36,500 bases of DNA from the NCBI GenBank assembly GCA_016198905.1, contig JACQHR010000038.1, positions 1 to 36,500 on the forward strand. Direction: 5' to 3'. The notes under the pieces were generated by a model, which saw only the letters and a program-made list of their open reading frames with translations, had not been told where the DNA came from and searched no databases. Origin of the DNA: Candidatus Omnitrophota bacterium (GTDB taxonomy: Bacteria > Omnitrophota > Gorgyraeia > Aquiviventales > Aquiviventaceae). Shown here in pieces: positions 31,093 to 36,500 of the stretch (its first letter is position 1; each line of letters opens with the position of its first letter). The position numbers and the translations under genes were made by a program.

Positions 31093-31217
31093 CTTCTACT
31101 TCTCTTGCGCCCATAGAGGGCAACGAGGGACTTCCTCTTCTCATTATTTATAATGGTAAGAGCGTTTAAATACGACTCAGATTCTTCAAGGGTATCTACT
31201 CCACGCTCGAATTGGGC

Positions 31218-31247
31218 TTGCCGTCGGGTATACTTACCTTATACAAT
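31218..31247 (+). promoter_or_regulatory. Promoter of hicBA
   Basis: TTGCCG (31218-31223), 18-bp spacer, TACAAT (31242-31247), 36 nt before hicB. The 31093-31217 stretch upstream is AT-richer than the rest and holds no gene. Confidence 0.5.
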
Positions 31248-31283
31248 GTCACGGCTCGTTGAGGAAGATTGGGGATTGAAGAG

Positions 31284-31577
31284 ATGATCGAATACCGCGT
31301 TGCCGTGCCAGTGAACGTCTTTAATGAGGACGGACAGTTTGTCGCTCACTGCCCGGTTCTCGACTTGTCGACGTCCGGACGCACGTTTGAGCAAGCCAAA
31401 GAGCGCTTCCAGGAAGTCCTGCACATGTTTATTGAAGACCTGGTCGAGCAAGGGACGCTGAATGAAGTGCTTCAGTCCTACGGATGGCATAAGGTCAGCA
31501 AGCCCCGTCCCCACTGGACGCCCCCCAAGCTCGTGAGCTCTAGCGCACAGGAGGCTTCAATTCCTGTCGGTGCATGA
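31284..31577 (+). CDS. hicB: HicB-family antitoxin
   Basis: A 97-residue protein with the HicB partial RNase H-like fold: YRVAVPVNVFNEDGQFVAHCPVLDLSTSGRTFEQAKERFQEVLHMFIEDLVEQGTL is the family signature in outline. The DNA-binding C-terminal domain of larger HicB proteins is not visible; the tail is Ser/Pro-rich. Antitoxins neutralise HicA and often repress the operon. It precedes hicA, the reverse of the commoner hicA-hicB order. The ATG at 31284 was chosen; a TTG 15 nt upstream is possible. Confidence 0.85.
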   Translation: MIEYRVAVPVNVFNEDGQFVAHCPVLDLSTSGRTFEQAKERFQEVLHMFIEDLVEQGTLNEVLQSYGWHKVSKPRPHWTPPKLVSSSAQEASIPVGA

Positions 31578-31583
31578 TCGTGC

Positions 31584-31814
31584 ATGTCCCCAGCCATTCG
31601 GCCCATCTCCTACCAGCAATTTGAGAAGTTCCTCAAGTATATCGGTTGCGAGTTTGTCCATCAGCGAGGGAGTCATCGCAAGTGGCGGCGCAGTGATTTG
31701 AAGCGTCCGGTCATCTTTCCCGCTGACGAATTGCCCGTCTTCATCATTCAGAACAACCTGCGCGTGTTGGGCCTTTCCACCCAGCAATACCTGGCGATTC
31801 TCGAAGAGCTTTAG
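31584..31814 (+). CDS. hicA: HicA-family mRNA interferase toxin
   Basis: A 76-residue protein with the dsRBD-like HicA fold: ISYQQFEKFLKYIGCEFVHQRGSHRKWRR, with the catalytic His in GSHRKW, then PVIFPADELPVFIIQNNLRVLGLSTQQYLAIL. HicA cleaves mRNA when released from HicB. The start is 6 nt after the hicB stop. The module is complete, so probably functional. Confidence 0.9.
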   Translation: MSPAIRPISYQQFEKFLKYIGCEFVHQRGSHRKWRRSDLKRPVIFPADELPVFIIQNNLRVLGLSTQQYLAILEEL

Positions 31815-31854
31815 CCAGCCCTGTTTCCAAAATTTCCGAGCGTAAAATAGGAAG

Positions 31855-31890
31855 CAGCCCAAATAGGACTGTCTAGCTGATCTTGGCTGG
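31855..31890 (+). repeat. Cassette-boundary motif, copy 1 (degenerate)
   Basis: 36 nt beginning CAGCCCAAATAG and ending AGCTGATCTTGGCTGG. It matches copy 3 at 28 of 36 positions without gaps. Lies 41 nt after the hicA stop. Confidence 0.6.
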
Positions 31891-31932
31891 CGCAGTTGGA
31901 ATGCCTCCTGAATGACCTAAGAAACGGAGAAA

Positions 31933-32610
31933 ATGCATTGGATCTTGATGGTCATGGTTTGGGGGCTGAAGAGCCTACTGTTCCTATTTGTCTCGCTCTT
32001 CCTGACCGGACTTGTGAGGTTGTGGTGGGCCAGAAAGTACACTTACGACCTATCGATCAAGGATCCTGCCGTTTTACGCAAGGGAGATATGGTTCTCACT
32101 GGCAAGCAAAGCATCAGGGATTCCTGGTACATCCAGGTTGGCAATGTCTTGACTAGAAAACTCAAACACCGCTTCTGGACGCATGCCGCTCTTTACGCAG
32201 GAGAAGGGAAACTTTGGGAAGCGCAGCCCGAAGGTGTGCGAGAAGCGAACATCGCGTTCTACCTGGAGAACGGCTATTATGTGCGCGCGTTTCGCCATCG
32301 GTATATACAGGAAGTCAAGGTTCTTGATGACCTCGTGACGTGGTGCGCGTCCAAGCAGAGAGACGGGTATGATGTCCGGGGTGCAATCTTCTATGCGTGC
32401 TCAACGTTGGTTCCTTTAGGTTTCAACTTTATATTCGATACGTCCTGGTTGGCAAAGCTCGCGAATGTTCAGGATAAGTATTTTTGCTCTGAGCTGATCG
32501 TGGAAGCGTTCGAAGAGAATGGCTATCCAATCTCACCCTTCGATGCCTGGCGGGTGAAGCCGTCGGATTTCATCAGCAATCCGGTGCTGGCAGAGGTCAG
32601 CCCCTCGTAG
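31933..32610 (+). CDS. YiiX/YebB-like NlpC/P60 superfamily cysteine peptidase, membrane-anchored
   Basis: A 225-residue protein: N-terminal helix (about 5-30; LMVMVWGLKSLLFLFVSLFLTGLV), then a permuted papain-like NlpC/P60 domain. The His comes first (His84 in FWTHAALYAG) and the Cys late (Cys185 in YFCSELIVEAFEENGY), which is the order of YiiX-type permuted members; a conserved GD-MVLTG block is at about residue 50. Members act on peptidoglycan or lipid amides. Substrate unknown. An A-rich purine stretch (GAAACGGAGAAA) precedes the ATG as a weak ribosome site. Confidence 0.85.
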   Translation: MHWILMVMVWGLKSLLFLFVSLFLTGLVRLWWARKYTYDLSIKDPAVLRKGDMVLTGKQSIRDSWYIQVGNVLTRKLKHRFWTHAALYAGEGKLWEAQPEGVREANIAFYLENGYYVRAFRHRYIQEVKVLDDLVTWCASKQRDGYDVRGAIFYACSTLVPLGFNFIFDTSWLAKLANVQDKYFCSELIVEAFEENGYPISPFDAWRVKPSDFISNPVLAEVSPS

Positions 32611-32624
32611 CGAACCAGACGCAT

Positions 32625-32657
32625 CCTAACTGGTCCCGCCTCGCTGATCTGGGCTGG
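32625..32657 (+). repeat. Cassette-boundary motif, copy 2
   Basis: CCGCCTCGCTGATCTGGG with trailing CTGG (core 32635-32657), 15-25 nt after the stop of the YiiX-like gene. Confidence 0.75.
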
Positions 32658-32734
32658 TTCAGGCTCCCCGGCTGGTTGTCAGTTCGGTTGTCAGTGGGGG
32701 GCGAAAATAGCTGGATTTTTTATTTTCGATAGTA

Positions 32735-32750
32735 TATTATTTCGATAATA
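32735..32750 (+). promoter_or_regulatory. AT-rich palindrome, putative operator of the Fic gene
   Basis: TATTAT-TTCG-ATAATA lies within an AT-rich island (32713-32752) that also has a second TTTCGATA. The position, 23-38 nt before the fic ATG, suits autoregulation by the winged-helix tail of the Fic protein, an inference. Confidence 0.45.
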
Positions 32751-32772
32751 ACGTGAACCGGTATTTTCACCC

Positions 32773-33927
32773 ATGAAACCGCCAACCCGACCGTCAGGCC
32801 GCTCGATCCGCACCCCCCAAGGCTATACCGCCTTTGTTCCGGATCCGCTACCTCCCAAGGTGGAATGGACGCCGGTCCTGACCCGGGCGCTCTCGGATGC
32901 GGATCGCCTGATCGGCCAGCTAGCCGGGGAGGGCGGGCAACTGCCGAATCCGCACGTCTTGATTCGTCCATTTGTGCGTCGGGAAGCCGTCTTGTCCAGC
33001 CGGATTGAGGGGACCCGGGCGACGTTGGGAGAACTGTTGGCGGCTGAGGCGGGCGCCACGGTAGAGCGCAGTCCGGATGATCTGCGCGAGGTGGCCAACT
33101 ACGTCAAGGCGTTGGAGCAGGGGGTGAAGCGGCTCAAGACGCTGCCCTTGTCGCTACGGCTCATGCGCGAGCTGCATGCGACACTCATGGCGGGCGTGCG
33201 CGGGGAGCGCGCGACGCCAGGCGAGTTTAGGCGATCACAGAACTGGATCGGGCCGCCAGGCTGTACGCTGGCCAACGCGTCGTATGTGCCGCCTCCCGTG
33301 GAGGAGATGACGGAGTGCCTGGGTGCGTGGGAGCGGTTCTTGCATGACCGCTCGCTGCCCCCGTTGGCACAGGTCGCGTTCCTGCACTATCAGTTTGAAG
33401 CCATTCACCCGTTCCTCGATGGCAATGGCCGCGTAGGGCGGTTGCTGATTACGCTGTTTCTAGTCGAGCGGGAGATCCTGCCAAGCCCTTTGCTGTACCT
33501 GAGTGCCTTTTTTGAAGCCGCCCGGCGCGACTACTATGAGCGGCTGCAGGGAGTGACCGAACAGAGCGATTGGGAAGGCTGGCTGCAGTACTTCTTAAAC
33601 GGCGTCTCCAGGCAATCCGAGGACGCGCTTGGCCGCGCGGCCAAGATCAACCAGCTGCTGGCCGCATGGCGCAAGGCGGCTGCCGACACGTCCTCCAAAG
33701 TACCGTTGAGGTTGGTGGACACCTTGGCGGCGAACCCCTACCTGACCCTCACCGGTGCTGCTCGTCAGCTCAAGGTGGCGTTCACGACGGTCCAGCGGGC
33801 GGCAGAGCATTTGCAGAAACTTGGCATCGTCAAGGAAGTAAGTGGTCAGCAACGCAACCGGGTTTACTGCGCGACGTCGCTGTTGTCGATTCTTGAAGCA
33901 CCGGCGCAACTGTCACCGAACTTGTAA
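32773..33927 (+). CDS. Fic family protein with inhibitory helix and winged-helix tail
   Basis: A 384-residue protein. The N-terminal inhibitory motif (S/T)xxxE(G/N) is present as SSRIEG (residues 75-80), so it is a class II (N-terminally self-inhibited) Fic. The catalytic loop HPFLDGNGRVGRLL (His212) is intact, predicting AMP or NMP transfer to a target protein. Residues about 305-375 form a winged-helix DNA-binding domain (LTLTGAARQLKVAFTTVQRAAEHLQKLGIV). The same architecture is common in chromosomal Fic proteins. It is single-gene and in an accessory region, so it may belong to a toxin-like or regulatory module. Confidence 0.93.
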   Translation: MKPPTRPSGRSIRTPQGYTAFVPDPLPPKVEWTPVLTRALSDADRLIGQLAGEGGQLPNPHVLIRPFVRREAVLSSRIEGTRATLGELLAAEAGATVERSPDDLREVANYVKALEQGVKRLKTLPLSLRLMRELHATLMAGVRGERATPGEFRRSQNWIGPPGCTLANASYVPPPVEEMTECLGAWERFLHDRSLPPLAQVAFLHYQFEAIHPFLDGNGRVGRLLITLFLVEREILPSPLLYLSAFFEAARRDYYERLQGVTEQSDWEGWLQYFLNGVSRQSEDALGRAAKINQLLAAWRKAAADTSSKVPLRLVDTLAANPYLTLTGAARQLKVAFTTVQRAAEHLQKLGIVKEVSGQQRNRVYCATSLLSILEAPAQLSPNL

Positions 33928-34026
33928 CTGATGAGCTTGCGGCGACGCTCCCGGTAGACCACGAATTTCAGGGAATTCCATGGACACGTTGAGCTAGCCT
34001 GCGATGACAGTTTCTTTCCTGTACGC

Positions 34027-34191
34027 ATGATCGCCATGACGCTTCAGGCCTATCCTGTCTTGAAGGCCAATGGCTACAAAGATATTTATCGCCTGAATCT
34101 GTGGGTGCATAGGGAGCGGATGGTGTCGGCACAAGAGCAGGAGCAGGTGTTGGAGTTTGAAGGAACGAGCGTCAATAACCCGCCACGATAA
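34027..34191 (+). CDS. Small hypothetical protein (54 aa)
   Basis: An open frame starting ATG ATC GCC, ending TAA, encoding MIAMTLQAYPVLKANGYKDIYR at the start (in two parts: MIAMTLQAYPVLK, then ANGYKDIYR) and a Glu/Gln-rich end. No homologue recognised. No good ribosome site. Possibly a remnant of a larger gene in this module. Confidence 0.3.
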   Translation: MIAMTLQAYPVLKANGYKDIYRLNLWVHRERMVSAQEQEQVLEFEGTSVNNPPR

Positions 34192-34230
34192 GCAATCCAC
34201 AAAGAAGAAAGCCAACAGAGGGAGACGGGT

Positions 34231-34353
34231 ATGGGGAAATCCAGAGACGCGCAGAAGAACGTCAAGAAAAAAGCCAAGAGCACCATGAAAGAGAAGAAGC
34301 AGGCGAAGCGCGATAAGAGGAATCTAGACAACCAGCCGCTATTAAACATTTAG
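34231..34353 (+). CDS. Small lysine-rich conserved protein (40 aa)
   Basis: A 40-residue very basic protein: it starts MGKSRDAQKNVKKKAKST and then MKEKKQAKRDKRNL. Short proteins beginning MGKS(K/R)D with a Lys-rich KKxxKxxKEKKxxKR pattern recur in many bacteria, all uncharacterised. A good AGGGAG site precedes the ATG. It might bind nucleic acid, an inference from charge alone. Confidence 0.65.
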   Translation: MGKSRDAQKNVKKKAKSTMKEKKQAKRDKRNLDNQPLLNI

Positions 34354-34366
34354 TAAGCCCCTGAGG

Positions 34367-34402
34367 CAGCCTCAATAGTTCCGCCTCGCTGATCTGGGCT
34401 GG
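34367..34402 (+). repeat. Cassette-boundary motif, copy 3
   Basis: 36 nt: CAGCCTCAATAG then TTCCGCCTCGCTGATCTGGG and CTGG; 14 nt after the stop of the Lys-rich ORF. Followed by the stem GCCCCGGC/GCCGGGGC (34402-34409 with 34425-34432). Confidence 0.8.
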
Positions 34403-34461
34403 CCCCGGCCCGCCGAGCACGACCGCCGGGGCGGGCTATTGGAGGAAGGGGAGGCGCTACT

Positions 34462-34695
34462 ATGAGCAAGCGGACGAGTGACGCGGATTTCCCGATCGGA
34501 CGGCTAAGGAGGATCAAGGACATCCTCCCGCCGCCGGAGCAATTGGTGGTGTCGGAGGAGACGATCAAGGTCACGCTCTTGCTGAGTAAATCGAGCATCC
34601 GGTTTTTCAAGCAACAAGCTGCACAGCATCGGACGAAATATCAGCGCATGCTTCGAGAGTTGGTCGATCGGTATACGGAGCAGTTTTCGAAGTGA
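34462..34695 (+). CDS. CopG/ribbon-helix-helix-type antitoxin-like protein
   Basis: A 77-residue protein. The DILPPPEQLVVSEETIKVTLLL region and the following SKSSIRFFKQQAAQHRTKYQRMLRELVDRY helical block match the family of CopG-type antitoxins that pair with RelE- or BrnT-type toxins. Its upstream neighbour is not a toxin: only a hairpin and copy 3 of the repeat lie between it and the Lys-rich ORF. It is therefore an orphan. Strong site GGAGG at about 34440. Confidence 0.72.
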   Translation: MSKRTSDADFPIGRLRRIKDILPPPEQLVVSEETIKVTLLLSKSSIRFFKQQAAQHRTKYQRMLRELVDRYTEQFSK

Positions 34696-34756
34696 TGGGA
34701 AACTAGGGGGTGGTTCTCATTCATTCGTTGAACCAAGTTCAAGCGGCTCCGGCCTC

Positions 34757-36256
34757 ATGACGGAAACATCCCCCGACACCTTCACTGACCGCGTGGCGGC
34801 CAGCATCGATCTACTAGAAGCCATCAAATCCGACCGCGGGTTGCTCGCCCAGCTGCCGGAGGAGACGGTGATTCGATTCCTCACGGCTGCGGGCCAAGTC
34901 TCGAGACCGGATCGGGCAGAGCAAGAGCAGCTGTGGAAAGCGCGGCAGCTGAGAAAGCAATCAAAGCGCCGCGCGCAGTTCGAGGTCCTTCAGCGCCAAC
35001 TCGACAAGACCGGTATTCGCCGGCAGCGGCACGAGCAAGTCTTTCCGACGCCACCCCCCGCACCTCAGCCGTTGCTTCCACCGCCCATCGAACTCAGTGA
35101 GCCGGTGGACTGCTACATCTGCAAATATCCCTACCGCCAGGCGCATTCCTTCTATGACTGGCTCTGCCCATCCTGCGCAGAGTTTAATTGGCAGAAGCGG
35201 CATCAAACCGCCGATCTCTCGGGCCGTGTCGCCCTCATCACCGGCGCGCGCGTGAAGATCGGCTATCAAGCGGCGATTAAGCTGCTGCGGGCCGGAGCGC
35301 AGGTCATCGCGCTGACGCGGTTTCCCAAGGATGCCGTGGCGCGCTATGCCAAGGAGCCGGATTTTAACGTCTGGGGGCACCGCCTCAAGGTGTACGGGCT
35401 TGATTTGCGCCATACCCCGAGCGTCGAGGTCTTTGCCGCGCATGTGAAGACGGTCTATGACCGCCTGGACTTTCTCCTCAATAACGCCTGCCAGACGGTG
35501 CGCCGTCCGCCGGATTTCTATCAGCATCTGATGGATGGGGAGACCCAGCCGCTGGAAGCGCTACCCAGCGAGGCGCGTCGAGTGCTGGCCAACCATGAGA
35601 CCCTGCGCAGTCAGAGTCGGGCCCTGCCGCTCGAGGCGCGGATCCGCGGGTTGCGGCAGTCGGCTGCCTTATTGCAACTGCCTTTGCTCGAGGGAGAAGG
35701 CGAGCGGGGCAACCAACTATTCCCCGCGGGCCAGCTCGATGCGGATTTACAGCAGATCGATTTACGCAAGCACAATAGCTGGCGGCTGCCGCTGGCCGAA
35801 GTCTCGGCCATTGAGCTGCTGGAGGTGCACTTGGTGAATGCGGTGGCTCCGTTTATCCTGAACGCGCGGCTGAAACCGTTGATGCTGCGGCATCCCTCGC
35901 GGGATAAGCACATCGTCAATGTCTCGGCGATGGAAGGGCAGTTTTATCGCACCCGCAAGACGGATAAGCATCCCCACACGAACATGGCCAAGGCGTCGCT
36001 GAACATGATGACGCGCACCTCGGCGGCGGATTACATTAACGATGGGATTCATATGAACAGCGTGGATACCGGCTGGATCACGGATGAAGACCCTGCGGAA
36101 CTGGCGGAGCGCAAACGGGTCACCCAAGGGTTTCACCCGCCGCTGGATCACGTGGATGCCGCGGCCCGCATTTGCGACCCGATCTTTTCCGGGTTTCTCA
36201 CCGGGCAGCATGTGTGGGGGCAATTCTTGAAGGACTACCGGCCCACACGATGGTAG
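34757..36256 (+). CDS. SDR-family protein with N-terminal zinc-ribbon, catalytic Tyr absent
   Basis: A 499-residue protein. N-terminal helical/charged region (1-100), a zinc-ribbon-like CYIC...CPSC (Cys119/122/137/140), then a Rossmann SDR domain (about 155-480) with the variant cofactor loop ITGARVKIGYQ and NNACQT. The usual YxxxK is replaced: the Lys412 motif reads TNMAK with Thr408 in the Tyr place, although HTNMAKASLN itself looks conserved in a plant/oomycete/bacterial SDR subfamily. A long insertion (about 250-340) separates the nucleotide part from the C-terminal catalytic part. The reaction is unknown. No clear ribosome site. Confidence 0.75.
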   Translation: MTETSPDTFTDRVAASIDLLEAIKSDRGLLAQLPEETVIRFLTAAGQVSRPDRAEQEQLWKARQLRKQSKRRAQFEVLQRQLDKTGIRRQRHEQVFPTPPPAPQPLLPPPIELSEPVDCYICKYPYRQAHSFYDWLCPSCAEFNWQKRHQTADLSGRVALITGARVKIGYQAAIKLLRAGAQVIALTRFPKDAVARYAKEPDFNVWGHRLKVYGLDLRHTPSVEVFAAHVKTVYDRLDFLLNNACQTVRRPPDFYQHLMDGETQPLEALPSEARRVLANHETLRSQSRALPLEARIRGLRQSAALLQLPLLEGEGERGNQLFPAGQLDADLQQIDLRKHNSWRLPLAEVSAIELLEVHLVNAVAPFILNARLKPLMLRHPSRDKHIVNVSAMEGQFYRTRKTDKHPHTNMAKASLNMMTRTSAADYINDGIHMNSVDTGWITDEDPAELAERKRVTQGFHPPLDHVDAAARICDPIFSGFLTGQHVWGQFLKDYRPTRW

Positions 36257-36267
36257 GATCTTCTCAG

Positions 36268-36299
36268 GGGCCCAAATAGCCCCGCCTCGCTGATCTGGG
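36268..36299 (+). repeat. Cassette-boundary motif, copy 4
   Basis: GGGCCCAAATAG then CCCCGCCTCGCTGATCTGGG, 12 nt after the SDR stop. The rest of the window (36300-36500) holds no gene I can support; it contains a GC-rich hairpin CGCTGGGTCTCGCCCAGCG at about 36356. Confidence 0.8.
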
Positions 36300-36500
36300 A
36301 AAAACGGCGCCGGCCCACATCGTACTAGAACCGGTTTCATAAAACCCCGCGGACGCGCTGGGTCTCGCCCAGCGGCCCGTCGCGGCCACGCGAGGTTGAG
36401 GAATGGGTTCTAAGAGTGGGGTAGCGTATAGTAAAGTGTGTAAATTGCTTCAACGGACGATCCTGCCAGTGTGTATTTAAGCGATAGCACACCGCGTAGA

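Noticed and set aside
30959-31144. A 61-residue open frame on the minus strand
   Set aside because: It overlaps the 3' part of tmRNA, has no ribosome site and shows no protein-like composition.
31855-36299. Classical integron attC sites
   Set aside because: The repeated motif has no clear GTTRRRY and RYYYAAC pair and no long inverted repeat, and no integrase gene is present in the window. A cassette-like array of another kind remains possible.
6751-36340. A shared 13-14-mer TAGAACCGGTTTC near 6751 and 36325
   Set aside because: A match of this length is expected by chance in a window this large, and the contexts do not correspond.

Overview
The window comes from an uncultured-type Gram-negative bacterium of roughly 60% GC. 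A TonB-dependent outer-membrane receptor, lipoprotein signals, an M23 envelope peptidase and a one-piece tmRNA all fit a diderm. Two TIGR04073-family envelope proteins, a soluble-domain NTT-type nucleotide carrier and many c-di-GMP proteins recall deep-branching candidate phyla such as Omnitrophota. That placement is a low-confidence guess from gene content; no rRNA is present.

Positions 1-2540 hold cobO (corrinoid adenosyltransferase) and ilvD in one operon, then tRNA-Leu(GAG). Positions 2560-2910 hold a terminator and a candidate free-standing structured RNA with its own promoter and terminator. Positions 2950-6753 are a three-gene membrane/coiled-coil operon with two PilZ (c-di-GMP receptor) proteins. 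Positions 6803-12064 (minus) carry a FIST sensor, histidine kinase and response regulator-GGDEF operon, followed by a separate membrane diguanylate cyclase. Positions 12095-15764 (minus) are a vitamin B12 uptake unit: promoter, cobalamin riboswitch, attenuator, BtuB-like receptor, DUF6580 membrane protein and an unknown membrane protein. cobO at the left edge would use the imported corrinoid.

Positions 15768-16775 (minus) hold two TIGR04073 proteins, each with its own terminator. Rightwards follow a DUF151 nuclease, a histidine phosphatase, YbaK (minus), a highly structured 290-bp intergenic region, a GAF-GGDEF cyclase, a dihydrolipoamide dehydrogenase-like enzyme, an M23 peptidase and pgeF. 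Then come an NTT-family carrier, a lipoprotein with kinase-like motifs and a gamma-carbonic anhydrase in tight linkage, and tRNA-Leu(CAG) on minus. Next is an ATP-grasp, methyltransferase, smpB and ssrA (tmRNA) block, so both trans-translation factors sit together.

From about 31150 to the end the character changes. Short one-gene modules, all on the plus strand (hicBA, a YiiX-like peptidase, a Fic protein, small ORFs, an orphan CopG antitoxin and an SDR), are punctuated by four copies of a 36-bp motif lying 12-41 nt after a stop codon. This looks like a cassette array without recognisable integron attC cores.

Two themes run through the window. Cyclic-di-GMP signalling is dense, with three GGDEF and two PilZ proteins. 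Several transcription units (cobO, the FIST operon, the cyclase at 19146, the ATP-grasp gene) have -10 boxes only 9-12 nt before the start codon and no Shine-Dalgarno, which suggests leaderless mRNAs. The strongest candidates for something new are the NTT carrier with the kinase-like lipoprotein, the cassette-like array, and the inverted heptanucleotide arrays found at two loci.
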